DNA of 12,109 nt, from contig CAJOIG010000027.1 in assembly GCA_905234575.1 (NCBI GenBank), forward strand, positions 1-12,109, in the 5' to 3' direction. The DNA is from an uncultured Oscillospiraceae bacterium (GTDB taxonomy: Bacteria; Bacillota; Clostridia; Oscillospirales; Oscillospiraceae). The translations under genes and the position numbers were made by a program. Below, one piece after another: positions 1-7,614 of this stretch; position 1 is the first letter of the stretch, and the number at the start of each line of letters is the position of its first letter. A model generated the notes under the pieces. It was given only the letters and a program-made list of their open reading frames with translations, ran no database searches and was not told the origin of the DNA.

Positions 1-474
1 CGCGGCCTCCCGACGCATCTCGTCGATGGCGCGGGCGGCGCCCTCGTTGCCGTAAAGGACCTGAATGGCGCGCTCGACTGCCTGGGCGTGGGCCACCATC
101 GGGACGACCCTCTTGCGGGCGGCCTTGCGGACCTCCTCGATGGCGTAGAAGTTCAGGGGATCGCTCATGGCGAGATAGATCTCGTCCTTCACGGTCCGAA
201 CCGGAACGACCTGGTACTGCTTCGCGATGTTCTTCGGAACGACGGCAGCAAGCTCCGTGGGGATATTGACCTTCGAGAGGTCTATGTATTCGATGCCGAG
301 CTGCATCTGCAGGGCTTCGATCAGCTGATCCTCGGTGATGATGCCGTTCGCGATCAGCACCTCGCCAAGACGGCCTTTGGACTCCTTTTGAAGCGCGAGG
401 CCGCGATCCAGCTCTTCTTTTGTGATGGTCCCGGCAGCCAGAAGCAGCTCGCCGAGACGACGGTAAAAAGCCAA
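1..474 (-). CDS. GspE/PilB-type assembly ATPase, N-terminal MshEN region (partial)
   Basis: This is the N-terminal 158 residues of a protein resembling the PilB/GspE/MshE ATPases that drive type IV pilus or type II secretion assembly at the inner face of the membrane. The ATPase core lies beyond the window edge, so the final assignment is by family inference. Visible: two copies of the 24-residue MshEN motif (RLGxx..G..L..Q), residues 6-29 and 35-58, separated by exactly five residues, followed by the usual alpha/beta subdomain (IPTELAAVVPKNIAKQYQVV, then LAMSDP). In the MshE family this motif pair binds cyclic di-GMP. The start is probably TTG at 472-474: an in-frame TGA at 490-492 limits the N-terminus, no in-frame ATG exists between, and an AGG-containing site sits 8 nt upstream. 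An overlapping ATG at 479-481 is in the wrong frame. Some MshEN proteins are not secretion ATPases, so another architecture is possible. Confidence 0.82.
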   Translation of the reverse strand, partial: MAFYRRLGELLLAAGTITKEELDRGLALQKESKGRLGEVLIANGIITEDQLIEALQMQLGIEYIDLSKVNIPTELAAVVPKNIAKQYQVVPVRTVKDEIYLAMSDPLNFYAIEEVRKAARKRVVPMVAHAQAVERAIQVLYGNEGAARAIDEMRREAA

Positions 475-496
475 ACCACATACCTGCTTTCAGTCT

Positions 497-526
497 ATTA
501 TATTACCAGATCGTATTTTAAATCAA
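497..526 (-). promoter_or_regulatory. Sigma-A-like promoter of the PilB-type gene
   Basis: On the minus strand there is a -35 TTGATT (521-526), an 18 bp spacer and a perfect -10 TATAAT (497-502). Transcription would start near 490, leaving a leader of about 16 nt that just includes the ribosome binding site and the TTG start at 474. The short leader agrees with the in-frame stop at 490-492 that also limits the gene start. Confidence 0.6.
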
Positions 527-649
527 ACGACAAATAATTACAAGAGTAACAAACAAATATTTAAGTAATTTCGTTCGTATTTTGTTAATATAACCAATTC
601 CGTTTCTTTATTATTGTTAATCTTGTATAATATTTCCTTAAAATTCCAC

Positions 650-687
650 AAAAAAGCCCCGGCGCGGATTGCTGACCGCACCGGGGC
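650..687 (-). terminator. Rho-independent terminator of the NSS transporter gene
   Basis: Read on the minus strand, GCCCCGG (681-687) pairs with CCGGGGC (656-662). A second 4 bp GCGG/CCGC helix lies inside it, after one mismatch, and six T residues follow (650-655). It begins 21 nt after the stop codon of the transporter gene, so it ends that transcript before the AT-rich gap. Confidence 0.88.
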
Positions 688-708
688 GAAGTCTTCGGGA
701 GGATGCGA

Positions 709-2046
709 TTACCGCCAGCCGAAGGTCACGAGACCGTAAATATAAATGAAGAGGATGACGACCGGGACGAAATACTGGAACAGCGGCTTCATCCAGGGCC
801 GGACCTTCAGGCCGCTGCCGGCGTTGGCCTCGAGGACAAAGTTGTCCCAGCCCCAGCCGAACTTGTGGCAGCAGAAAAGGGCGAAGCCGAAGGAGCCGAG
901 CGGCAGCGCGTTCGTGGAGACGATGAAGTCCCAGAAGTCCAGCCAGGCGGAGCCCTCCGCGAAGGGCTGGAAGCTGAACACGCTGTAGCCGAGGGCCGTG
1001 GTCAGGCCCAGAAGGAAGATCACGATGCCGCAGACGAGGCTGCCCACCGGACGGGACCAGCCGAACATGTCGCGGGTCATGGCAAGGATGTTCTCGCACA
1101 CGGCGAGGACCGTGGACATGGCCGCGAAGACCATGAACAGGAAGAACAGCGTGCCCCATAGACGGCCGCCGGCCATGTTGTTGAAAACGGTGGCCATGGT
1201 GTTGAACAGAAGGCTCGGACCGGCGTCGACCTCGAGGCCGTAGGTGAAGCAGGCCGGGAACATGATAAAGCCGGCGAGCAGGGCCACGGCGGTGTCGAGG
1301 ATGATGACGTTCACCGACTCGCCCAGCAGAGCGCGGTCCTTGTCGATGTAGCTGCCGAAGATCGCCATGCTGCCGATGCCGAGGGACAGGGTGAAGAAGG
1401 CCTGGTTCATGGCGCCGACGATGACGGAGCCGTTGATCTTGGAGAAATCGGGCACGAGATAGAAGGCGAGGCCCTCCTTCATGCCGGGCAGGGTCATGCT
1501 GTGGCCGGCAAGGACGATCATGAGAATCAGCAGCGCGACCATCATGTATTTGGTGACGCGCTCCAGGCCGCCCTGGATGTTGAAGCTCAGGACCACGAAC
1601 GCAAACACGACCGTGACGGCCAGGAAGATCACGTTCAGGCTGGGGTTCGTGATCATCGGCACAAAGCCGAGGTCCGCGTTCTGCCCGACGAGGAACTTGC
1701 AGAAGTAGTTGATGATCCAGCCGGTGACGACGGTGTAGAAGGACATCAGGCTGACGTTGCCGATGAGGGCCAGGTATCCCATGAAGCCCCACTTCTGACC
1801 GGGACGCTGCAGGGTCTGGAACATCTTGAACGGGCTCTTCTGCGCCGCGCGGCCGACGGTGAACTCCATCGTCATGACGGGCAGGCCGAGAAGCAGCAGG
1901 CAGAGGATGTACACCAGCACGAAGCCGCCGCCGCCGTACTGGCCGGTCATCCACGGGAATTTCCATACGTTGCCGCAGCCGATCGCACATCCGGCGGACA
2001 GCATGATGAAGCCCAGCCGGCTGCCGAGACGCTCTCTGTTTTTCAT
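709..2046 (-). CDS. Sodium-dependent transporter, NSS/SNF family
   Basis: A 445-residue inner-membrane symporter of the neurotransmitter:sodium symporter family (LeuT fold), which uses the sodium gradient to import amino acids or related compounds. The signature CGNVWKFPW (residues 24-32), the GGGGF segment (38-42) and the MEFTVGR motif (60-66) are typical of TM1-TM2; the SLGIGSMAIFGSY stretch (221-233) matches unwound TM6. Hydrophobic segments lie near 11-31, 40-61, 89-115, 136-156, 166-184, 207-232, 246-268, 294-322, 338-357, 377-395 and 421-440: eleven, as in many bacterial members. Residue G23 aligns with LeuT G24, where monoamine transporters have Asp, so an amino acid substrate is more likely (inference). 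The start at 2046 is chosen because AAAGGAGAG lies just upstream; a 29-residue longer reading lacks such a site and would begin upstream of the promoter's -10. It is monocistronic, with its own promoter and terminator. Confidence 0.93.
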   Translation of the reverse strand: MKNRERLGSRLGFIMLSAGCAIGCGNVWKFPWMTGQYGGGGFVLVYILCLLLLGLPVMTMEFTVGRAAQKSPFKMFQTLQRPGQKWGFMGYLALIGNVSLMSFYTVVTGWIINYFCKFLVGQNADLGFVPMITNPSLNVIFLAVTVVFAFVVLSFNIQGGLERVTKYMMVALLILMIVLAGHSMTLPGMKEGLAFYLVPDFSKINGSVIVGAMNQAFFTLSLGIGSMAIFGSYIDKDRALLGESVNVIILDTAVALLAGFIMFPACFTYGLEVDAGPSLLFNTMATVFNNMAGGRLWGTLFFLFMVFAAMSTVLAVCENILAMTRDMFGWSRPVGSLVCGIVIFLLGLTTALGYSVFSFQPFAEGSAWLDFWDFIVSTNALPLGSFGFALFCCHKFGWGWDNFVLEANAGSGLKVRPWMKPLFQYFVPVVILFIYIYGLVTFGWR

Positions 2047-2097
2047 TTTCCTCTCTCCTTTGACGTTTCTGTCTTTGCCGATTTGGCATTTTAACGT

Positions 2098-2126
2098 ATT
2101 ATAGCATCTCTCACGGTCCTTGTCAT
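2098..2126 (-). promoter_or_regulatory. Sigma-A-like promoter of the NSS transporter gene
   Basis: On the minus strand: -35 ATGACA (2121-2126), a 17 bp spacer, and an extended -10 TGCTATAAT whose TATAAT is at 2098-2103. The predicted start near 2091 gives a leader of about 45 nt to the ATG at 2046. A7/T7 tracts just upstream (2139-2156) fall where an UP element would be. Confidence 0.7.
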
Positions 2127-2138
2127 CGGTCAATTTGG

Positions 2139-2156
2139 AAAAAAACCGGTTTTTTT
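2139..2156. other. A7-CCGG-T7 perfect palindrome
   Basis: An 18 bp perfect palindrome, seven A, CCGG, seven T, between the end of the fusion gene (2219) and the promoter of the transporter gene. It sits at about -48 to -65 relative to the predicted transporter start. It could be an UP element or bent DNA, a regulator site, or a weak bidirectional terminator; its hairpin would be held almost only by A-U pairs. No better terminator was found for the fusion gene. Confidence 0.4.
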
Positions 2157-2218
2157 CGGCCCCGCACTCGGCAAAAGAGCGAAAAACGTCGTATCAGCGC
2201 CGCATTCGGGCGCGTCGA

Positions 2219-5200
2219 TCACCGCTTCGTGACGCCGTCGCCGTAGATGGTCGTCCAGTCGTTTTTCATGGAGACGGGCACCCAGTCGAACTCCTCGCAG
2301 AGGCCGTACATCTTGGCGGCCTTTTCCTCGCTCCCGTTCTCCCGCTCGGTGTCGTCGCAGCAGAGCATGAAGGCAAGGCTCCGATAGGGGTTGCCGCTCG
2401 TCACATACTCCGCCATGCTGGAATCCCCCGTGCTGTTGCCGAAGGACAGGACCGGCTGCCGGCCGATCTCCTGGGCGATGACCGCCACCTTGTTCATTTT
2501 GAGGTTCTTGATGAGGAACTCGCCGCCCAGGACGAGCTGATCGTTTTCGTCATAGACATAGGAGAGGCCGTCCGTGTCGCCCTGGTTCGGCGTGACGATG
2601 GTCTCGTCCGAGCCGATGATCTGCCAGGCGGGGAGGTCCAGGGGCGAGCCGTCCACGAGGCCGCGCACGATGAGCCGATCCGTGCCGCTGACGATGTAGA
2701 CGGCAAAACCGTTCTCCTGCAGATAGTCCACCACCTGCAGCATGGGAAGATACCAGCCGTCGCCGCGATTCAGCCCCTCATACCCCGGCATGGGCTGCTG
2801 CTTGAACGCCTGGATATAGTCGTTGAACTCCTCGAGGCTCATCCCCGCGAAGGCGGAGGCCACCGCTCTGCCGTGGTCCTCGTCCATGCCCTCGGGATAA
2901 TCGCCGCCCTGCATCCACTCCTGGATGCGCGCGGCGGTCTCACGCTCGAAATCGGAAGCGAGATCCCGGTATTCCGGGTCCTCCATCACGCGGTAGACCA
3001 GCAGGCAGTGGTCGAAATAGACCGGGTCCGTCTCACAGAAGAGCGTGCCGTCCAGATCGAATACGGCGATGCGGTCCTCCGGCGGGATATAGTCCGCGCT
3101 GCTCTCGTCGGTGATCGCCTCCATGTAGGAGACGAGCGCCTGCCGGGCCTCCGCGTCCTCCGTCCAGAGGTCCAGCGCGTCCCCGCCGGTCATGACCTCC
3201 ATGAACCGCTCCTTATAGAGCGGCGCGTCGATGGCGGAGACGACCTCCAGGTTATAGCCGCCGACCTCCGGCAGGCTCTCGTAGACGGCGTCCTCCCGGT
3301 ACAGGATGACCTGTCCGTAGGCCGCGTTATCGTCCACACAGGCCACGCCGTAGCACGGCACGGTCTCCAGAACATAGTCCGGCCAGATCGCCGCCGCCAC
3401 CGCCAGCGCGTCCGGCACGCCCATGTCGCTGCCGCCGTCCTGGTAGAGCGCGAACAGCTTCGTGAACGCCTTGCTCATGAACCGGCCGTACTCGTTCCCC
3501 GCAGCCATGGCGTCCATGTCCTCGCGGGAAACGCGGGTCTCCTCCTCCATGCAGTCGAGACCGACGACCGTCAGCGGCAGGCCCGACCGCAGGACGACGT
3601 CATACGCCTCCGCGTCGTTGTAGACGTTGAACTCCGCCACCGGCGTGGCGTTGCCCGCGCCGAAGCCCGCGGTGCCCATGACCCAGATCCGCTTGACGAG
3701 GCCCATGGTCTCGGGGTCCTTCTCGACGGCCCGGGCGATGTTCGTAAGCGGTCCCAGCGCGATGATCTCCACCTCGCCCGGATCGGCCCGGACAGTATCC
3801 AGGATAAAGTCCACCGCGTCGCCCTCCGCCGGTTTTCCCTGCGGATGGACGAGGTCCTGGTCGCCCAGCCCGTCCTCGCCGTGCACGAAGAACATCTCCG
3901 GACGCTCCTTGACGAGGGGCTTGTCCGCGCCGATGTACACGGGCGCGTCGCATCCGCAGAGCTCCAGGACCGTGAGCGCGCCGTTCGCGGCGTTTTCCAG
4001 GGCAACGTTGCCGTACAGCACGGTGACGCCGAGGATGTCGAGCTCGTCGCTCTGCGCCGCCAGCAGCAGCGCCGCCGCGTCGTCCGCGCCGACATCCGTG
4101 TCGATGATGACCTTCCGCCGGGCGGGCTCCGGGCTCCGCGCCAGGGACGCCGCGCTCACCGGGAAGGTGAAATAGGTATCGGGATACGGCTCATCCTCCA
4201 GCGTGAAGTGCCACCACTCCTCCGCCAGAGGCTTAAAGCCGTGGGCCAGCATGGCCTCCCGGAGGAGCATGCGGTTTTCGTACTGCTCCTCGGTGACGCC
4301 CTCATAGTCCGGGTGGCTGAGCTCCCCGAACCAGTCGAAGGTGCCGCCCATATCGACTTCCTTTTCGGTCGTCATGTCGAAGAGCGTCAGGTCCACCGTG
4401 CTGCCGCGGCTGTGGCCGGAATGCTCGGCGATATAGCCGAGCGGGAACAGGACGTCCTTTTCCAGCTCGGGATAGAAGAACTCCTTCATGCGGGTGTCGT
4501 CCGTGTCCAGGGCCCAGTTCATGAAGTTCGTAACGGCCATCTGCGGACGATAGGCGTCATAGATCTTCAGGCGATAGCCGCACTCCATGAGATCGTCGCT
4601 GACCTCCCGCAGAGCCTCGGCCGCCTCGCGGGTCAGAAGCGCCACCGGCTCCTCGTAGCCGTCGATGCGGTCGCCCACAAAATTGTAGGTGGAATAGTAC
4701 CGGATCTCCAGGATCGCATCCGGCACGGCCTCGCTCAGAAGGACGAAATCCGATGCGTCGTCGGACAAAACCACGTCGCTCTCTGCCGCCTCTTCCGGCG
4801 CGTCGGGTTCCGCGGACGCCGGCTCCACCGAGGCAGGCTCTCCGGAGGCGGGCTCTCCGGAGCCCGTCGGGCCCTCCAGGCAGACGCCGCGGGCGCTCGT
4901 GTCCACCGCGATGAAGCCTTCGTTGTCCCGGGCCTCCTCGCGGAGAAGCGTGATCATCGTGATGTTGTCAATGGGCGCCTCTGCCTCCGGGAAGACCGGC
5001 TCCAGGTTCTCAAAGACGGAGCCCGCCTTCGTGGCGCTGTAGCTGCTGACGCAGACGCGGTAGAGGGTCTCCCCGTCCAGAGGATCCACCGCCGTCCCGT
5101 CGTCCAGCGTGATGCTGTCGATCACGATCTCCGGCGCCATCAAGGTGCCGAGGTTCCGGTAGGTGAAGGTCAGTCCGCTCATCTGGTCGCCGTAATCCCG

Positions 5201-6571
5201 GTCGATCAGGCCGTTCACAAGATGCTGCGCGAGCTCCGCGCCGGTGATCTCATACACGAGCCAGGTATTGCCGAAGGGCGCGATGGCGTACACGTCGCCC
5301 ACCGTGAGCTCCCGGGTCGTCTCCCCCGCCGGGATCGCGGCGCCGGCGCGGATTCCGCCGCTGTTATAGAAGGCCGCTACAACGCCGTCCGCCTGCGTCG
5401 CCCGCAGCATGAGGCCCGTGAACCAGTTGCCGCCGGTGCTGGCTCCGTTGTCGCTGAGCGCGCCCATGGCGCTGATGGAGGTGTCGATATATCCGAGCAC
5501 CTCGCTCATATCGTCGCGCAGCGCGTCCCACGCGGCATGGGAGATCGCAAGGACCGTTTCGTCCAGGTTCCCGGCGTTCTCCTCCGTGTCCAGGAGGGCC
5601 GCCCGATCGAGCGTGATGTTCGTGTACATCGGATCCTCGACGCGAATGGCGCCGTCCGCCGCGAGGACGATGGTGGCCGAGGCATAGCCCTTGGCGTTGG
5701 CGTCCGCCTGGATGTACGGCACACCGCTGTCGGCCACGCCGTAAACACCGGCGTGGACATGTCCGCCGGTGACGAGCTGGACGTCCGCGGGATCGAGCGC
5801 CGCCGCGATCCTCTGAGGGGCCTCATGCGCCACCACGACGGTCACATCCGGCTGCTCGGTCTCGTTGATCTCCCGCACCCGCGCGATCAGGCGGGACAGG
5901 TCGGCCTCGATGGTGTAATCGGCGATCCTCTCGGTGAGGACCTGCGGGCTGTAGTCCGGGATATAGCCCACCAGCGCGATGCGATGCCCCGCCTTCTCCA
6001 CGATCACATAGTCCTTCGTGAACTCCACCCGCTCGCCGGTGTCGGCGTAGCAGAGGTCGGAGGCGAGGATCGGGATGTCCGGGTCGCCCTGGTAATCCGC
6101 GAAGTCATAGGCGGGCAGGGTGCCGTCCGGGTCCGCGCAGTACGCGGTCACGCCCCAGTCGAACTCATGGTTGCCGAGGGCCACGGCGTCGTAGCCCATG
6201 GCGTCCATCGCCGCCCGGAGCGGGGCCCCGGTAAGAAGGTTCGAGACCGGCGCGCCCTGATAGATGTCTCCGCCGTCCACCAGGAGCACGTCGTCGTACT
6301 CGCCGGAGGTGCGCGCGTCGTTCACGAGCTGCGCGATGTACGCCAGCCGATACTGGAAGGACGCCTCGTCACCGGAGGAGGTATCCATCAGATAGCCGTG
6401 GATGTCGCTCGTTTCAAAGACCCGGATGCGGATGTCGTCCGGGGCCTCCGCGGACGGCTCCTCCGAGGCAAACGCCGGCAGGCAGGACGCCGTCAGACAG
6501 AGGGCCAGCAGCGCCGCCAGGAGCAGGGTCACGCACAGCCGCGAACGGGCCGGATGTCGATGTTGTCTCAT
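2219..6571 (-). CDS. Secreted four-domain fusion: 5'-nucleotidase, VanX-type dipeptidase, nucleoside hydrolase, HAD phosphatase
   Basis: A 1450-residue exported protein. Residues 1-35 form a signal peptide (basic start, hydrophobic core 13-29, likely cut after AFA at 33-35). Residues 46-565 are a UshA/CpdB-like 5'-nucleotidase with full metal motifs: D56xH58, GGD (100-102), GNHEFD (133-138), H249, GHVH (270-273), and NSGGIR (403-408) in the C-terminal part. Residues 566-605 are an acidic ASxEP-repeat linker. Residues 607-808 are a VanX/DdpX peptidase M15D domain: YRP (674-676), SGHSRGSTVD (718-727), EWWH (785-788). Residues 819-1155 are an inosine-uridine-type nucleoside hydrolase: DTDVGADDA (824-832), ALGPLTN (938-944), EFN (980-982); the usual His-Asp near 1053 is Pro-Asp. 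Residues 1165-1450 are a HAD phosphatase: DLDGT (1172-1176), SGT (1295-1297), GNSTGDSS (1378-1385). No LPXTG, SLH or membrane anchor is seen, so it is probably released. The start at 6571 has AAGGGAG upstream. The reading frame is uninterrupted, so this is not an assembly of fragments within the window. It lies 70 nt after the PHP gene and probably shares its transcript. Confidence 0.92.
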   Translation of the reverse strand: MRQHRHPARSRLCVTLLLAALLALCLTASCLPAFASEEPSAEAPDDIRIRVFETSDIHGYLMDTSSGDEASFQYRLAYIAQLVNDARTSGEYDDVLLVDGGDIYQGAPVSNLLTGAPLRAAMDAMGYDAVALGNHEFDWGVTAYCADPDGTLPAYDFADYQGDPDIPILASDLCYADTGERVEFTKDYVIVEKAGHRIALVGYIPDYSPQVLTERIADYTIEADLSRLIARVREINETEQPDVTVVVAHEAPQRIAAALDPADVQLVTGGHVHAGVYGVADSGVPYIQADANAKGYASATIVLAADGAIRVEDPMYTNITLDRAALLDTEENAGNLDETVLAISHAAWDALRDDMSEVLGYIDTSISAMGALSDNGASTGGNWFTGLMLRATQADGVVAAFYNSGGIRAGAAIPAGETTRELTVGDVYAIAPFGNTWLVYEITGAELAQHLVNGLIDRDYGDQMSGLTFTYRNLGTLMAPEIVIDSITLDDGTAVDPLDGETLYRVCVSSYSATKAGSVFENLEPVFPEAEAPIDNITMITLLREEARDNEGFIAVDTSARGVCLEGPTGSGEPASGEPASVEPASAEPDAPEEAAESDVVLSDDASDFVLLSEAVPDAILEIRYYSTYNFVGDRIDGYEEPVALLTREAAEALREVSDDLMECGYRLKIYDAYRPQMAVTNFMNWALDTDDTRMKEFFYPELEKDVLFPLGYIAEHSGHSRGSTVDLTLFDMTTEKEVDMGGTFDWFGELSHPDYEGVTEEQYENRMLLREAMLAHGFKPLAEEWWHFTLEDEPYPDTYFTFPVSAASLARSPEPARRKVIIDTDVGADDAAALLLAAQSDELDILGVTVLYGNVALENAANGALTVLELCGCDAPVYIGADKPLVKERPEMFFVHGEDGLGDQDLVHPQGKPAEGDAVDFILDTVRADPGEVEIIALGPLTNIARAVEKDPETMGLVKRIWVMGTAGFGAGNATPVAEFNVYNDAEAYDVVLRSGLPLTVVGLDCMEEETRVSREDMDAMAAGNEYGRFMSKAFTKLFALYQDGGSDMGVPDALAVAAAIWPDYVLETVPCYGVACVDDNAAYGQVILYREDAVYESLPEVGGYNLEVVSAIDAPLYKERFMEVMTGGDALDLWTEDAEARQALVSYMEAITDESSADYIPPEDRIAVFDLDGTLFCETDPVYFDHCLLVYRVMEDPEYRDLASDFERETAARIQEWMQGGDYPEGMDEDHGRAVASAFAGMSLEEFNDYIQAFKQQPMPGYEGLNRGDGWYLPMLQVVDYLQENGFAVYIVSGTDRLIVRGLVDGSPLDLPAWQIIGSDETIVTPNQGDTDGLSYVYDENDQLVLGGEFLIKNLKMNKVAVIAQEIGRQPVLSFGNSTGDSSMAEYVTSGNPYRSLAFMLCCDDTERENGSEEKAAKMYGLCEEFDWVPVSMKNDWTTIYGDGVTKR
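4806..4865 (-). repeat. Four imperfect 15 bp tandem repeats coding for the interdomain linker
   Basis: Four 15 bp units (4806-4820, 4821-4835, 4836-4850, 4851-4865) lie in tandem. The two rightmost share the 12-mer GGCTCTCCGGAG. They encode about four five-residue ASxEP-like units (residues 570-589) in the flexible acidic linker between the nucleotidase and VanX domains. Because the period is a multiple of three, copy number can change without breaking the frame. Confidence 0.75.
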
Positions 6572-6608
6572 AATGCTCTCCCTTCGTATGTATGCTGATC
6601 GGTTTTTG

Positions 6609-6625
6609 CGCCGCATCGTGCGGCG
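6609..6625 (-). other. Short GC hairpin between the PHP gene and the fusion gene
   Basis: CGCCGCA and TGCGGCG pair perfectly over 7 bp with a 3 nt loop (6616-6618), in the 70 nt gap between the PHP gene and the fusion gene. No T tract follows on either strand within a few bases, so it is not a standard terminator. It may adjust read-through or mRNA stability between the two cistrons. Confidence 0.4.
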
Positions 6626-6641
6626 GCACTCCGTTCCGATA

Positions 6642-7502
6642 CTATCTTAAAACGTCTCGCAGGAACCTTCGCAGGCCCGGCGGATGCTCCGACGCCTCCG
6701 GCAGACCCGTATCGCCCAGGACCACCAGCTTGTTGCCGCCGTGATAGTCGCTGCCCGCCGTGACATAGAGGCCGTGCCGCTCCGCCAGGGCCAGCACCTC
6801 TCCCCGGAGCTTCTCCGTGAAGCCGGAGTAATACGCCTCCACGCCCCGCAGGCCGAAGCCCATCAGCCGGCGGACCCGCGCCTCCAGGTCATCGCCCAGG
6901 ATGAACTGATCGCCGCTGCCGTAGGCCGGATGCGCCAGGATCGGGATGCCGCCGCTGCCGAGAATGCCGGCGATCGCCTCCTCCGGGCGGACATACTCGC
7001 TGCGGTAGCGGAGCCGGTCGATGAAATCATGGATCGCCTGCTCCTTCGTCTGCGCGAAGCCGTATTTCACCATCAGGTTGCCGATGTGGGGCTTGCCGGG
7101 ATTGTCCAGCGCCAAAAGGCGCTCGATCTCCTCCGGCGGGAAGGTGACGCCGAACTCGGAGCGAAGAAAATCCAGCCGGCCCCGCACCTTTTTCATGCGG
7201 TAGCCGTGGCCGAGCTCCACGACCGCCCGGATGGGCTCCGCGTCCGGGTCGTAGCCGTAGCCAAGGATATGGTACTTTCCCTCCTCGTCCTTGCAGGAAA
7301 ACTCCACGCCCGTCAGAAATCCGGGATCGCTGTCTGTCCGCACGGCAAGGATCCGACGGCAGCCCTTCAGCGCGTCGTGGTCCGTCACGGAAAACAGCCG
7401 TATCCCCGCCTCGCGCACCCGGGCGAGGATCTCCTCCGGCGTATCGGTGCCGTCGGATACGGTCGTATGCATATGAAGATCGATGCTTGCGGGATAATCC
7501 AT
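6642..7502 (-). CDS. PHP-domain metal-dependent phosphoesterase, TrpH/RNase AM (YciV) type
   Basis: A 286-residue cytosolic enzyme, close to the 293 residues of E. coli RNase AM. All PHP metal-binding motifs are present: HxH (H10, H12), DHD (D41-D43), E67, H139 in KPHI, H191 in AHP, and DxH (D252, H254). Family members remove 3'-phosphate from 3',5'-bisphosphonucleosides such as pAp and can degrade short RNA from the 5' end; which activity applies here is inferred. The ATG at 7502 has AGAGGAAG a few bases upstream and begins with the typical IDLHMHTTVSDG core eight residues later, leaving no room for a longer start. It is followed after 70 nt by the secreted nucleotidase fusion on the same strand, which suggests a shared transcript for nucleotide turnover. 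Confidence 0.92.
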   Translation of the reverse strand: MDYPASIDLHMHTTVSDGTDTPEEILARVREAGIRLFSVTDHDALKGCRRILAVRTDSDPGFLTGVEFSCKDEEGKYHILGYGYDPDAEPIRAVVELGHGYRMKKVRGRLDFLRSEFGVTFPPEEIERLLALDNPGKPHIGNLMVKYGFAQTKEQAIHDFIDRLRYRSEYVRPEEAIAGILGSGGIPILAHPAYGSGDQFILGDDLEARVRRLMGFGLRGVEAYYSGFTEKLRGEVLALAERHGLYVTAGSDYHGGNKLVVLGDTGLPEASEHPPGLRRFLRDVLR

Positions 7503-7535
7503 GCCGTCTTCCTCTTCTCTGTTCTTTGAAGTATT

Positions 7536-7564
7536 ATTTTATCATAAATGTTCGCCGATGCCCA
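7536..7564 (-). promoter_or_regulatory. Candidate promoter of the PHP gene
   Basis: On the minus strand there is a -35-like TGGGCA (7559-7564), a 17 bp spacer and a -10-like TAAAAT (7536-7541), inside an AT-rich patch. It would give a leader of about 27 nt to the ATG at 7502. The -35 is only a four-of-six match. It points away from the DUF4867 promoter, so the two genes are divergently transcribed. Confidence 0.42.
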
Positions 7565-7614
7565 GACCGAAATTTCACGATTTGCGTTTTTGCGTGCCGT
7601 GCGACAGCCGGCGG

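Noticed and set aside
88..537. A 149-codon plus-strand frame at the left edge
   Set aside because: The opposite strand encodes an exact tandem MshEN motif with promoter and ribosome site, so this is its antisense.
626..631. Plus-strand TATAAT in the AT-rich gap
   Set aside because: No -35 element at a suitable distance and no plus-strand gene downstream; in such AT-rich sequence it is expected by chance.
638..2089. A 483-codon minus-strand frame overlapping the transporter gene
   Set aside because: The product is Arg/His-rich and hydrophilic, while the overlapping frame is a clear NSS membrane protein. It also runs through the terminator.
6482..6484. Possible lipoprotein cysteine in the fusion signal peptide (LTASC, residues 26-30)
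   Set aside because: The -3 position is Thr rather than Leu, Val or Ile, and a good signal peptidase I site (AFA, residues 33-35) follows five residues later; a lipoprotein is possible but less likely.
2120..6598. A 1492-codon open frame on the plus strand antisense to the fusion gene
   Set aside because: It mirrors the high-GC codon pattern of the real gene, its product is rich in Arg, His, Val and Asp without any recognisable domain, and it lacks a convincing ribosome binding site. The minus strand holds four complete enzyme domains.
6557..6616. Longer N-terminus for the fusion protein, starting at 6616
   Set aside because: The extra 15 residues place charged sequence before the signal peptide and lack a ribosome binding site; AAGGGAG directly precedes the ATG at 6571.
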